The notes beneath the pieces are model-generated. The model saw nothing but the letters and a program-made list of their open reading frames with translations. It was not told the DNA's origin and searched no databases. From a bacterium (GTDB taxonomy: Bacteria > Actinomycetota > Humimicrobiia > Humimicrobiales > Humimicrobiaceae): DNA of 9,216 nucleotides. The stretch is from contig JAUWQC010000030.1 of the NCBI GenBank assembly GCA_030611285.1, positions 1 to 9,216 of the forward strand, given 5' to 3'. Below, piece after piece: positions 1 to 6,661 of this stretch (positions within the stretch are counted from its first letter, which is position 1; the number at the start of each line of letters is the position of its first letter). A program made the translations under genes and the position numbers.

Positions 1-376
1 TACCACTGCTTAAATCTATCTCCAGCTCATCTCCATCCTGTATAAAACTACTTGCCTGGCTGCTAGCTAAAACCGGAAGCCCTATATTTATAGCATTTCT
101 AAAAAATATGCGGGCAAATGATACTGCAATTACAGCTTTTATCCCGCTTGCTTTTATGGACAGCGGAGCATGTTCTCTGGAAGAACCGCATCCGAAATTA
201 TGGCCTGCAACTATTATTTTTCTTTCCTTTACCTTCTCCTTAAAATCCTTATCCAGACCCTCAAAGCAATGCCAGGCCAGTTCTTTTCCCTCGGTGGTAT
301 TAAGGTATCTAGCCGGTATTATCACATCAGTATCAACATTATCCCCGTATTTTATTGCTCTTTCCCTTATTATCAT
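1..376 (-). CDS. leuD: 3-isopropylmalate dehydratase small subunit (LeuD), 3' end cut by window edge
   Basis: LeuD is the swivel-domain subunit of isopropylmalate isomerase. With LeuC it converts 2-isopropylmalate to 3-isopropylmalate in the cytoplasm. I translated the minus strand from an ATG at 376-374: 125 codons are present before the left edge, against about 165 in the family, so roughly the last 40 residues are missing. The N-terminal signature [16 protein letters not shown] is at residues 10-25 and the substrate-loop motif [10 protein letters not shown] at 62-71; both are diagnostic of LeuD. The ATG overlaps the leuC stop by one base (TGATG). A strong Shine-Dalgarno, GGAGGAGG at 391-384, lies inside the end of leuC, 7 nt before the ATG, so the two subunits are probably translationally coupled and made in equal amounts. 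No stop or frameshift is seen in the visible part. Homoaconitase-type small subunits look similar, but the leuA-leuC context favours leucine synthesis. Confidence 0.95.
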   Translation of the reverse strand, partial: MIIRERAIKYGDNVDTDVIIPARYLNTTEGKELAWHCFEGLDKDFKEKVKERKIIVAGHNFGCGSSREHAPLSIKASGIKAVIAVSFARIFFRNAINIGLPVLASSQASSFIQDGDELEIDLSSG

Positions 377-1653
377 CACATAACCTCCTCCGGGGTAGCT
401 ATCCTGCCTGCCACTGCAGATGCAGCAGCTACTGATGGGCCGCTTAGGTATACTTCACTTTTTGGATGGCCCATCCTGCCTACAAAATTTCTATTGGTTG
501 TGGATACTGCTCTCTCACCTTCCGCCAGTACACCCATATGTCCTCCCAGGCAGGGTCCGCAGGTTGGAGTGCTTACTGCACAGCCTGAATTTATAAAAAT
601 TTCGATATAACCTTTTTTTAGTGCTTCCAGATATATATTTTGAGTGCCAGGAATTATTATAGTCCTTAAATTTCTATCCACTTCTCTGCCATTTAAAATT
701 TCTGCTGCAATCCTTAAATCTTCCATCCTTCCATTGGTGCAGCAACCTATTACCACCTGATCTATCCTAATACCGATTAAATCCTTTGCATTTCTTGCAT
801 TTGACGGAAGATGAGGAGCTGCCACCTGCAATTCTATATTTGAGCAGTCTATATTATATGTCTTTTCATAATCTACATCAGGATCACTTTTAAATATCTT
901 ATAGCCTCCATTAGATCTTGACTTTAAAAACTCTTCGGTTATCTCATCAACTTCAAAGATTCCAAATTTTCCGCCTGCCTCTATAGCCATATTAGACATT
1001 GTAAATCTGGAATCCATAGACAGTTTACTTACTACCGAACCGCTGAACTCCATAGATTTGTAAAGCGCGCCGTCTACCCCTATTAGACCTATGGTATAAA
1101 GTATTAAGTCCTTTCCGGTTATCCATTTCTTTAAACTGCCGCTGTAAATAAATTTTATCGTTTTTGGCACTATAAACCAGAGCTTGCCTGTAGCCATTGC
1201 CACAGCTACATCCGTGCTCCCAACGCCTGTTGAGGCCGCTCCCAGAGCGCCGTAAGTGCAGGTGTGAGAATCCGCCCCTACCACCAGATTACCAGGTAGT
1301 ACCAGGCCCAATTCAGGAAGAAGAACATGCTCTATGCCCATTTTCCCCACTTCAAAATAATTTTTTATATCCTGCTTCCTGGCAAACTCCCTGACAAATT
1401 TACACTGCTGGGCAGATTTTATATCCTTATTAGGGGCAAAATGGTCAGGTACCACAACTACCTTTTCCTTATCAAAAACTCTGCCCGCGCCAATCTTATC
1501 AAATTCCTCAATTGCAATAGGCAGAGTGATGTCGTTACTGAGCACAATATCTACATCTGCATTTACTATCTCGCCTTCAGACGTGTAATCCATGCCGCAG
1601 TGATAAGCAAGTATTTTCTGCGCAATTGTCTGTGGTTTATTTTTATCATTCAA
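376..1653 (-). CDS. leuC: 3-isopropylmalate dehydratase large subunit (LeuC)
   Basis: This is the catalytic [4Fe-4S] subunit of isopropylmalate isomerase, partner of LeuD. The 425-residue length matches the short LeuC/HacA-like form (about 420 aa) rather than the roughly 470-aa enterobacterial form. Visible aconitase-family motifs are [13 protein letters not shown] (126-138), GCCTNGR (303-309) and [17 protein letters not shown] (358-374), followed by [13 protein letters not shown] (385-397). The expected cluster ligands are Cys305, Cys365 and Cys368. The residue before the first ligand is also Cys, where Ser is usual. The start is TTG at 1653-1651: an in-frame TAA lies seven codons upstream, and the next in-frame ATG (Met21) would remove the conserved [10 protein letters not shown] segment. 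An AAGGG at 1670-1666 gives a weak, rather distant ribosome site. The gene follows leuA after a gap of about 75 bp and overlaps leuD by one base. Homoaconitase or dimethylmalate dehydratase activity cannot be excluded from motifs alone, but the neighbours argue for leucine synthesis. Confidence 0.95.
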   Translation of the reverse strand: MNDKNKPQTIAQKILAYHCGMDYTSEGEIVNADVDIVLSNDITLPIAIEEFDKIGAGRVFDKEKVVVVPDHFAPNKDIKSAQQCKFVREFARKQDIKNYFEVGKMGIEHVLLPELGLVLPGNLVVGADSHTCTYGALGAASTGVGSTDVAVAMATGKLWFIVPKTIKFIYSGSLKKWITGKDLILYTIGLIGVDGALYKSMEFSGSVVSKLSMDSRFTMSNMAIEAGGKFGIFEVDEITEEFLKSRSNGGYKIFKSDPDVDYEKTYNIDCSNIELQVAAPHLPSNARNAKDLIGIRIDQVVIGCCTNGRMEDLRIAAEILNGREVDRNLRTIIIPGTQNIYLEALKKGYIEIFINSGCAVSTPTCGPCLGGHMGVLAEGERAVSTTNRNFVGRMGHPKSEVYLSGPSVAAASAVAGRIATPEEVM

Positions 1654-1708
1654 CTTTATAAAGTTCCCTTCTTAATTTAAAAAAATTTAGCTTATTAATT
1701 CCCCTATT

Positions 1709-1725
1709 TAACCTAACCTGTAACC
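1709..1725. repeat. Three copies of TAACC (GGTTA on minus strand) between leuA and leuC
   Basis: The plus strand reads TAACC at 1709-1713, 1714-1718 and 1721-1725; the first two copies abut and the third follows a 2-bp spacer. They lie just after the leuA stop on the minus strand. They are far too short to be a CRISPR or a mobile element, and no function is assigned. The rest of the 75-bp gap is AT-rich and shows no convincing terminator hairpin or promoter. Confidence 0.5.
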
Positions 1726-1728
1726 TTA

Positions 1729-3249
1729 TTATTCTGAGCTTTCTACAATTCTATTCATTGCATCAATATAAGCCTTTATGCTTGACTCAACTATATCTGT
1801 GCTTATGCCGCTGCCCATAACTTCTGTTCCATTGGCACTCACTATTATTTTAACTGAACCCAGCGCATCCTTACCTCCGGATACAGCTTCTATGTTGTAT
1901 TCCACTAATTTTGCATTTATTTTTGTTATCTTATCAATAGCTTTAAAAGAAGCATCCACCGGACCATCGCCGGTCGAAGTGCCTTTGTGGACTCTGCCCT
2001 CTATCTCTATGCCTATTGTAGAAGTTGCCTTGATATTTGAACCACTTTGAACCTGGTAATACTTAAGTATGAAATGCTCCGAAACCTCCCGCAGTTCATT
2101 TTCTACTATCGCTTTGATATCCTGGTCATTTATAGCTCCTTTTCTTTCTGCAAGGTCTTTAAATCTTTCAAAAGCCTTTTCTAAATCATTTTCCTCAAGA
2201 TGGGTACCAAGTTCCGTCAATCTCTTTACAAATGCGTGCCTGCCTGAATGCTTACCCAGTACCAGTTTTGATGATTTCAGGCCAATACTTTCAGGTTTTA
2301 TTATTTCATAAGTGGACCTTTCCTTTAACATTCCATCCTGATGTATTCCGGCTTCGTGGCTGAATGCATTCTTCCCTACTATTGCTTTATTGGGCGCAAT
2401 AACATAACCGGTAAGTGATTTCACGATACTGCTGGTCCTGGTGATCTCACCTATATTAATATCAGTGTATACTCCCAGATCTCTTTTACGGGTATCTATA
2501 ATCATAACCAATTCTTCAAGCGACGCATTGCCGGCCCTCTCACCAATACCGTTTACCGTACATTCAACCTGTCTTACCCCATGTTCTATAGCCATAAGTG
2601 AATTGGCAACAGCAAGACCAAGATCATTATGACAGTGCACACTTACTATTACATCTTCTATACCAGCGGTATTTTCAAAAATGTAATCTATCATTCTTCC
2701 AAACTCGTTTGGAATAGCATAACCCACTGTATCGGGGATATTTATAACCCTGGCGCCGCTTCTTATTACAATTTCAAATAACCTGCTTAAGAATTCCCAG
2801 TCACTCCTGGTTGCATCCATAGCTGAAAACTCAACCATGTCCGTATATTTAAGACTTCTTTTTACAGCTTCTTCCGCAAGCTTTAGCACTTCTTCTCTGC
2901 TCTTCTTTAGCTGATACTTAAGGTGGATATCAGATGAGGAGATGAAAGTATGTATTACCGGTTGTTCTGCTCCCTTCAGAGCTTCTCCGGCAGCATCTAT
3001 ATCCTTTAAATTTGCCCTGGCCAGAGCGGCAATTCTCCTATCCTTAATCCTGCCTGATATCTTCTTTACCGAATTAAAATCACTTTTTGACGATATCGGG
3101 AAACCAGCTTCTATAATATCCACATTTAACTTAGCAAGCTGCTGGGCTATTTCCAGTTTTTCCTTTGTGTTCAAGTGTATGCCAGGCGCCTGTTCACCAT
3201 CCCGCAATGTCGTATCAAATATATAAATCTTATTTTTCTTATTTTTCAT
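1729..3249 (-). CDS. leuA: 2-isopropylmalate synthase (LeuA)
   Basis: LeuA condenses 2-ketoisovalerate with acetyl-CoA to give 2-isopropylmalate, the committed step of leucine synthesis. I use the ATG at 3249-3247 (506 aa); a TTG three codons upstream at 3258 is also possible, and neither has a strong Shine-Dalgarno. The N-terminal DRE-TIM barrel (about 7-270) shows the catalytic RDGEQAPG (16-23), a HTFISSSDIH segment typical of LeuA (about 100-109), metal-binding His205 and His207 in VHCHNDLGLA, and NGIGERAGN (233-241). HEAGIHQDG follows at 298-306. The C-terminal LeuA allosteric domain (about 383-503, with GTSTGDGPV at 423-431) is present, so leucine feedback is expected. One oddity: in FSAMDATRSD a Met (residue 144) sits where Glu or a related acidic residue is usual. 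It lies 66 bp after serA and 75 bp before leuC. Citramalate synthase is less likely given the SDIH segment and neighbours. Confidence 0.94.
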   Translation of the reverse strand: MKNKKNKIYIFDTTLRDGEQAPGIHLNTKEKLEIAQQLAKLNVDIIEAGFPISSKSDFNSVKKISGRIKDRRIAALARANLKDIDAAGEALKGAEQPVIHTFISSSDIHLKYQLKKSREEVLKLAEEAVKRSLKYTDMVEFSAMDATRSDWEFLSRLFEIVIRSGARVINIPDTVGYAIPNEFGRMIDYIFENTAGIEDVIVSVHCHNDLGLAVANSLMAIEHGVRQVECTVNGIGERAGNASLEELVMIIDTRKRDLGVYTDINIGEITRTSSIVKSLTGYVIAPNKAIVGKNAFSHEAGIHQDGMLKERSTYEIIKPESIGLKSSKLVLGKHSGRHAFVKRLTELGTHLEENDLEKAFERFKDLAERKGAINDQDIKAIVENELREVSEHFILKYYQVQSGSNIKATSTIGIEIEGRVHKGTSTGDGPVDASFKAIDKITKINAKLVEYNIEAVSGGKDALGSVKIIVSANGTEVMGSGISTDIVESSIKAYIDAMNRIVESSE

Positions 3250-3315
3250 TGAAATCAACTGATCTTTATAATATTAAAGCTTTTCTCAAAATCTTTTTTT
3301 TTAAAATCCTTTCAT

Positions 3316-4905
3316 TTAATAAAGATTAACTATCTTTATGTTTTTAAAACCTGAAAGCTTTTTAAATTCTTCTAATATTCCAGGAGTTACTTCATTATCC
3401 AGGTTCAAGCCCATTACTGCATCCCCGCTCATCTTCTTTCTTCCTACATGCATTGACGCAATATTTACATTTAACTTGCCTAAAGCAGTTCCTATCCTGC
3501 CAATCTGGCCAGGAATATCCTTATATCTTATAAATGCCATATACTTTGAAGGAACCATATCTATCTCAAACTTATCAATAGCTATAAATCTTGGGGTATT
3601 CCTTTTACCGAAAGTCGTCCCCGAGATAGAAAGCCAGCTATCCTTTCCCTTTCCCTCCAGAGTAATCAAATTAATAAAATCCTTCAACTGGCTGTTTTTT
3701 ACTATATTTACTTTAAGGCCCATTTCTCTAGTCACCAGATCAACGTTTACCATATTTACATTTTCCGGTGAATATCTTTCCAGTATTTTTACCAGTATAA
3801 CGGATGTTGGGACTCTCACATCATACTCAGACACTTTCCCGTAATATCCAATCTTTAAACTATCTAAATTGCCTTCAAACAAATTCACAAACAGGCTGCC
3901 AAGACTTTCACATAACTCGAAGAAAGGAGATAGAATATCCATTTGTTCAGGTCTTATAGCTGGCGCATTTACCGGGAAAGCAGCAGTTTTTCCATTAAGT
4001 ACATCTATAACCTGTTCTGCAATTGTATTCCCTGCTCTATCCTGGGCTTCTGCAGTTGATGCTCCCAGGTGAGGCGTGCATACTACTTCTTTCAGTTTAA
4101 AAACAGGGGAATCGGTGCAGGGCTCCACTTCATAAACATCCAGCGCCGCTCCACCTATTTGACCACCCCTGATGGCTTCTGCAAGATCCTTTTCTACAAC
4201 TATGCCGCCTCTGGCAACATTTAATATTATTGTCCCTTTTTTCATTTTATAGAACTCAGCTTTGTCAAACATTCCCACAGTATCTTTGTTCTTGGGCAAG
4301 TGTATGGAAATAAAATCAGCTTCCTCATAAATGTCCTCTAGCCTGTCAGCTTTTCTTATCTCCAGTTGTTTAAATCGGTCTTCAGATACAAACGGATCAT
4401 AAGCGATTACTTTCATTCCCAGTCCAATAGCCTTCTTCGCAACCAGTCCCCCTATCTGACCAAAACCTACTATGCCAAGCATTTTTCCCTCCAGTTCAAT
4501 ACCTCTGAATTTTGACTTCTCCCACTTGCCGCTTTTCAGAGAGAAATTAGCTTCTGGAATCCTTCGAACTAAAGAAAGCATAAGAGCTATAGTGTGTTCT
4601 GCAACAGTAACCGCATTACTGGTAGGGGCATTTACTACTATAATGCCCTTTTTAGTTGCGGCCAAAACGTCTACATTATCAACTCCTATACCTGCTCTAC
4701 CAATAATCTCAAGCCTATCCGACGCTTCTATGATATCTGATGTAAGCTTTGTAGCGCTCCTTATTATTATAGCGCTTACACCTTTAATCTCTTCTTTAAG
4801 CTTTTCAGGAGACAGACCTTTTTTATCCTCCACCACAAATTGCTCTTCAAGTTTCTTTTTGGCTTCGCTTGAAATTCCATCGGTAATTAATATTTTCTTA
4901 TTCAT
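3316..4905 (-). CDS. serA: D-3-phosphoglycerate dehydrogenase (SerA), long form with ASB and ACT domains
   Basis: SerA oxidises 3-phosphoglycerate to 3-phosphohydroxypyruvate using NAD, the entry step of phosphorylated serine synthesis. At 529 aa it is the long bacterial/archaeal form. The substrate-binding domain (about 1-97 and 285-312) flanks a Rossmann NAD domain with GFGQIG at 147-152; Asp170, at the end of the second strand, suggests NAD over NADP. The expected catalytic set is Arg232 (in VARGGIV), Glu261 and His279 (in CTPHLGAST). An ASB-type intervening domain follows (about 318-445), then a C-terminal ACT domain (about 456-529, with DIPGQIGRIGTALG at 463-476). This implies feedback by serine, though the ligand is inferred. 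The ATG at 4905 has AAGGGA (4918-4913) 7 nt upstream. It lies only 26 bp after the class V aminotransferase gene, consistent with co-transcription and consecutive steps. All key residues appear intact. Confidence 0.95.
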   Translation of the reverse strand: MNKKILITDGISSEAKKKLEEQFVVEDKKGLSPEKLKEEIKGVSAIIIRSATKLTSDIIEASDRLEIIGRAGIGVDNVDVLAATKKGIIVVNAPTSNAVTVAEHTIALMLSLVRRIPEANFSLKSGKWEKSKFRGIELEGKMLGIVGFGQIGGLVAKKAIGLGMKVIAYDPFVSEDRFKQLEIRKADRLEDIYEEADFISIHLPKNKDTVGMFDKAEFYKMKKGTIILNVARGGIVVEKDLAEAIRGGQIGGAALDVYEVEPCTDSPVFKLKEVVCTPHLGASTAEAQDRAGNTIAEQVIDVLNGKTAAFPVNAPAIRPEQMDILSPFFELCESLGSLFVNLFEGNLDSLKIGYYGKVSEYDVRVPTSVILVKILERYSPENVNMVNVDLVTREMGLKVNIVKNSQLKDFINLITLEGKGKDSWLSISGTTFGKRNTPRFIAIDKFEIDMVPSKYMAFIRYKDIPGQIGRIGTALGKLNVNIASMHVGRKKMSGDAVMGLNLDNEVTPGILEEFKKLSGFKNIKIVNLY

Positions 4906-4931
4906 ATTTAATTCCCTTATTATTTCCTTTA

Positions 4932-6098
4932 TCAGTCATTCAAATAATTATTTTCTACAAATATTCTTTCCGCTTCGGTAATACCGGAACCTACCTCAAA
5001 TTTATACCCAAGATCTTTTAAGGTCAACTCTAATGCAGATATAACAATAATGATATCAAACATCCCGAAATATCCCAGATGTCCAATTCTTATAATCTTT
5101 CCTGAAAGTTTGCCCTGTCCACCGGCAATAGTTACTCCATACTTTACTCTCATAGTTTTGGTAAGTTCTTTGGCATCAATTCCATCAGGAACTATGATAG
5201 AAGTTACCGAGAAACCTCTTTTATTTTCATCTTTCACCAAAAGCTCCAGACCAAGTTTTTTTACTGCTTTCTGTGCTGCCAGTGCCAGTATCCTATGTCT
5301 TTCAAATACCTTCTCCAGACCTTCTTCTAACAGCATATCAAGAGCTCTATTCATAGCCACAATTATTGATATTCCCGGAGTCCATGGTGTCTGGGATGGT
5401 GTCTTCTGGTAATAATTCCTGGCTGCTGCAAGATCAAAGTAAAACCTGGGAAGGTTTGATTTTTCATTAAGTTTCCATGCTTTATCGCTTACGCTTATAA
5501 ATGCAACCCCTGTAGGTGCGCTTAGTGCTTTTTGCGATCCTCCGGTCACAATATCAAGATTCCATTCATCAGTCCTCAAGTCCGATACGCCCAGACCACT
5601 AATAGCATCGACTATAAGGATTGCAGGATAGTTTTTTACAATATTTCCTATGGCTTTTATATCATTTATTGTACCGGTTGATGTTTCGCTGAACTGAACC
5701 ATAACTCCCTTAATATCGGGGTTATCATCCAGCGCTTTTTTAATGTCACCAGGATTGGCTGCATCTCCCCACTCATAGTCAAGGGAAATGGCTTCCAGAT
5801 TAAATCTGCTGCTAATCTTTTTGAATCTTTCCCCAAAATTTCCTACGCTTGCGACCAGCACTTTTTCTCCTGTAGAAAAGAAGTTGGTTACTGCAGCTTC
5901 CATTGCACCTGTTCCTGAAGATGTTAATATAAAAAGGTCATTTTTTGTTTTAAAAAGTTTTTTTAATTTTTCTGTAACCTCAACAAATATTTTCGAAAAC
6001 TCGGGAGACCTGTGATGCATAAGAGGTCTTGCATGCTCCAGCAGCACCTCTTCAGAAATGGGCGTAGGGCCCGGAGTCATTATATATTTCTTTACCAC
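4932..6098 (-). CDS. Class V PLP aminotransferase, likely acting on phosphoserine (or serine/alanine-glyoxylate type)
   Basis: This is a fold-type I, class V aminotransferase of the serine-pyruvate/alanine-glyoxylate group, 388 aa from the chosen start. Visible features are PGPTP near the N-terminus (9-13), the PLP phosphate-binding SSGTGA (60-65), Asp164 in IVDAISGLG (pairs with the pyridine nitrogen), the Schiff-base Lys190 in GGSQKA, and Arg337 in RIGHLG, which should bind the substrate carboxylate. The start is taken as GTG at 6098-6096, because AAGGAGA (6112-6106) sits 7 nt upstream and homologues begin shortly before the PGPTP motif. A TTG at 6116 would add six residues but would place this ribosome site inside the gene. 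It immediately precedes serA with a 26-bp gap. By context it should transaminate 3-phosphohydroxypyruvate to phosphoserine, as a class V enzyme is known to do in methanogens; it does not resemble classical SerC. Alanine-glyoxylate or serine-pyruvate transamination is the main alternative. Confidence 0.85.
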   Translation of the reverse strand: MVKKYIMTPGPTPISEEVLLEHARPLMHHRSPEFSKIFVEVTEKLKKLFKTKNDLFILTSSGTGAMEAAVTNFFSTGEKVLVASVGNFGERFKKISSRFNLEAISLDYEWGDAANPGDIKKALDDNPDIKGVMVQFSETSTGTINDIKAIGNIVKNYPAILIVDAISGLGVSDLRTDEWNLDIVTGGSQKALSAPTGVAFISVSDKAWKLNEKSNLPRFYFDLAAARNYYQKTPSQTPWTPGISIIVAMNRALDMLLEEGLEKVFERHRILALAAQKAVKKLGLELLVKDENKRGFSVTSIIVPDGIDAKELTKTMRVKYGVTIAGGQGKLSGKIIRIGHLGYFGMFDIIIVISALELTLKDLGYKFEVGSGITEAERIFVENNYLND

Positions 6099-6105
6099 TT
6101 CAAAT

Positions 6106-6112
6106 TCTCCTT
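6106..6112 (-). promoter_or_regulatory. Ribosome binding site deciding the GTG start of the aminotransferase
   Basis: The minus strand reads AAGGAGA here, followed by 7 nt and then GTG at 6098-6096. It supports the GTG over the TTG at 6116, which would put this purine-rich motif inside the coding sequence. Confidence 0.7.
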
Positions 6113-6131
6113 CCAAATAATTTTATAATTA

Positions 6132-6161
6132 ATATATTCCATTAATATATATTCCATTAAT
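6132..6161. repeat. Perfect tandem duplication of a 15-bp unit between ilvN and the aminotransferase gene
   Basis: The plus strand carries ATATATTCCATTAAT at 6132-6146 and again at 6147-6161, directly abutting and identical. The second copy ends on the last base of the ilvN stop codon. On the minus strand the unit reads ATTAATGGAATATAT. It occupies about half of the 62-bp ilvN-aminotransferase gap. The unit is AT-rich and includes -10-like stretches but no matching -35, so I do not call a promoter. Replication slippage is the simplest origin; a role as a repeated protein-binding site is possible but unsupported. Confidence 0.85.
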
Positions 6162-6643
6162 CAATATTTGCCGCCCCTGGTGCATGCAATTTTACCTGTT
6201 CTTACCAATTCAAGTATCCCGAAGGGCCTGAGCAGATCTTCCAGCGCTTTTACTTTCTTGCTGTTTCCGGTGATCTCAATCATTAAGGTTTTTTTAGCAA
6301 CATCTACAATATTTGCCCGGAAAATGCTCACTATTTCCAGTATTTCAGGCCTGGTTTTTGAATCAGCACTTACTTTAATTAGAACCAGTTCTCTTTCAAC
6401 AATGTTTGATGGATCCAACTCCTGAATCTTTATTACATTTATTAGTTTATAAAGCTGCTTTACGATTTGTTCAATACTATGCTCTTCTGCGTTTACCGCC
6501 AGAGTAATCCTGGAAATTTTTTCATCATCAGTGGGGCCCACTGCCAGGCTTTCAATGTTAAAACCTCTTCTGCTGAAAAGCCCGGATACCTTTGCCAGCA
6601 CTCCAGATTTGTTTTCGACCAAAACTGAAATAATATGACTCAT
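6161..6643 (-). CDS. ilvN: Acetolactate synthase small (regulatory) subunit (IlvN/IlvH)
   Basis: This is the regulatory subunit of acetolactate synthase. It raises activity of the large subunit and confers feedback inhibition, usually by valine. The 160-aa length is typical of the short form. An N-terminal ACT domain (about 4-75) includes SVLVENKSGVLAKVSGLFSRRGFNIESL with the family GVL and NIESL elements, and a C-terminal small-subunit domain (about 84-157) ends in LVRTGKIACTRG. In the ligand-site loop, Ser replaces the commoner Pro of VENxPGVL; other family members vary here, so loss of regulation is not implied. The ATG at 6643 is preceded by AGGTGAT (6653-6647), a good anti-Shine-Dalgarno match that sits in the 18-bp gap after ilvB. 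Such spacing is usual for ilvB-ilvN pairs and suggests coupled expression. An ilvC gene commonly follows ilvN, but here the next gene is an aminotransferase. Confidence 0.95.
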   Translation of the reverse strand: MSHIISVLVENKSGVLAKVSGLFSRRGFNIESLAVGPTDDEKISRITLAVNAEEHSIEQIVKQLYKLINVIKIQELDPSNIVERELVLIKVSADSKTRPEILEIVSIFRANIVDVAKKTLMIEITGNSKKVKALEDLLRPFGILELVRTGKIACTRGGKY

Positions 6644-6661
6644 AATATCACCTGTTATCCT

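Noticed and set aside
108..610. Plus-strand open frames over the leuD/leuC junction
   Set aside because: The minus strand here encodes clear LeuD and LeuC motifs; the plus-strand frames match nothing known and have no good ribosome site.
1729..3249. LeuA as citramalate synthase (CimA), homocitrate synthase or Re-citrate synthase
   Set aside because: The HTFISSSDIH segment, the full C-terminal LeuA domain and the adjacent leuCD genes fit 2-isopropylmalate synthase better.
3250..3315. Possible promoter before leuA: TTGAGA (3289-3284) and TATAAA (3270-3265) on the minus strand
   Set aside because: The spacer is only 13 bp and the site at 17-bp spacing does not resemble a -10. In a poly-A-rich 66-bp gap this is expected by chance.
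3338..3844. A 168-codon plus-strand open frame opposite serA, and a similar one at 4472-4981
   Set aside because: Both lie fully or almost fully antisense to a well-supported serA with intact motifs. Their products are rich in Ser, Ile and Phe with no recognisable domain, as expected for antisense shadows.
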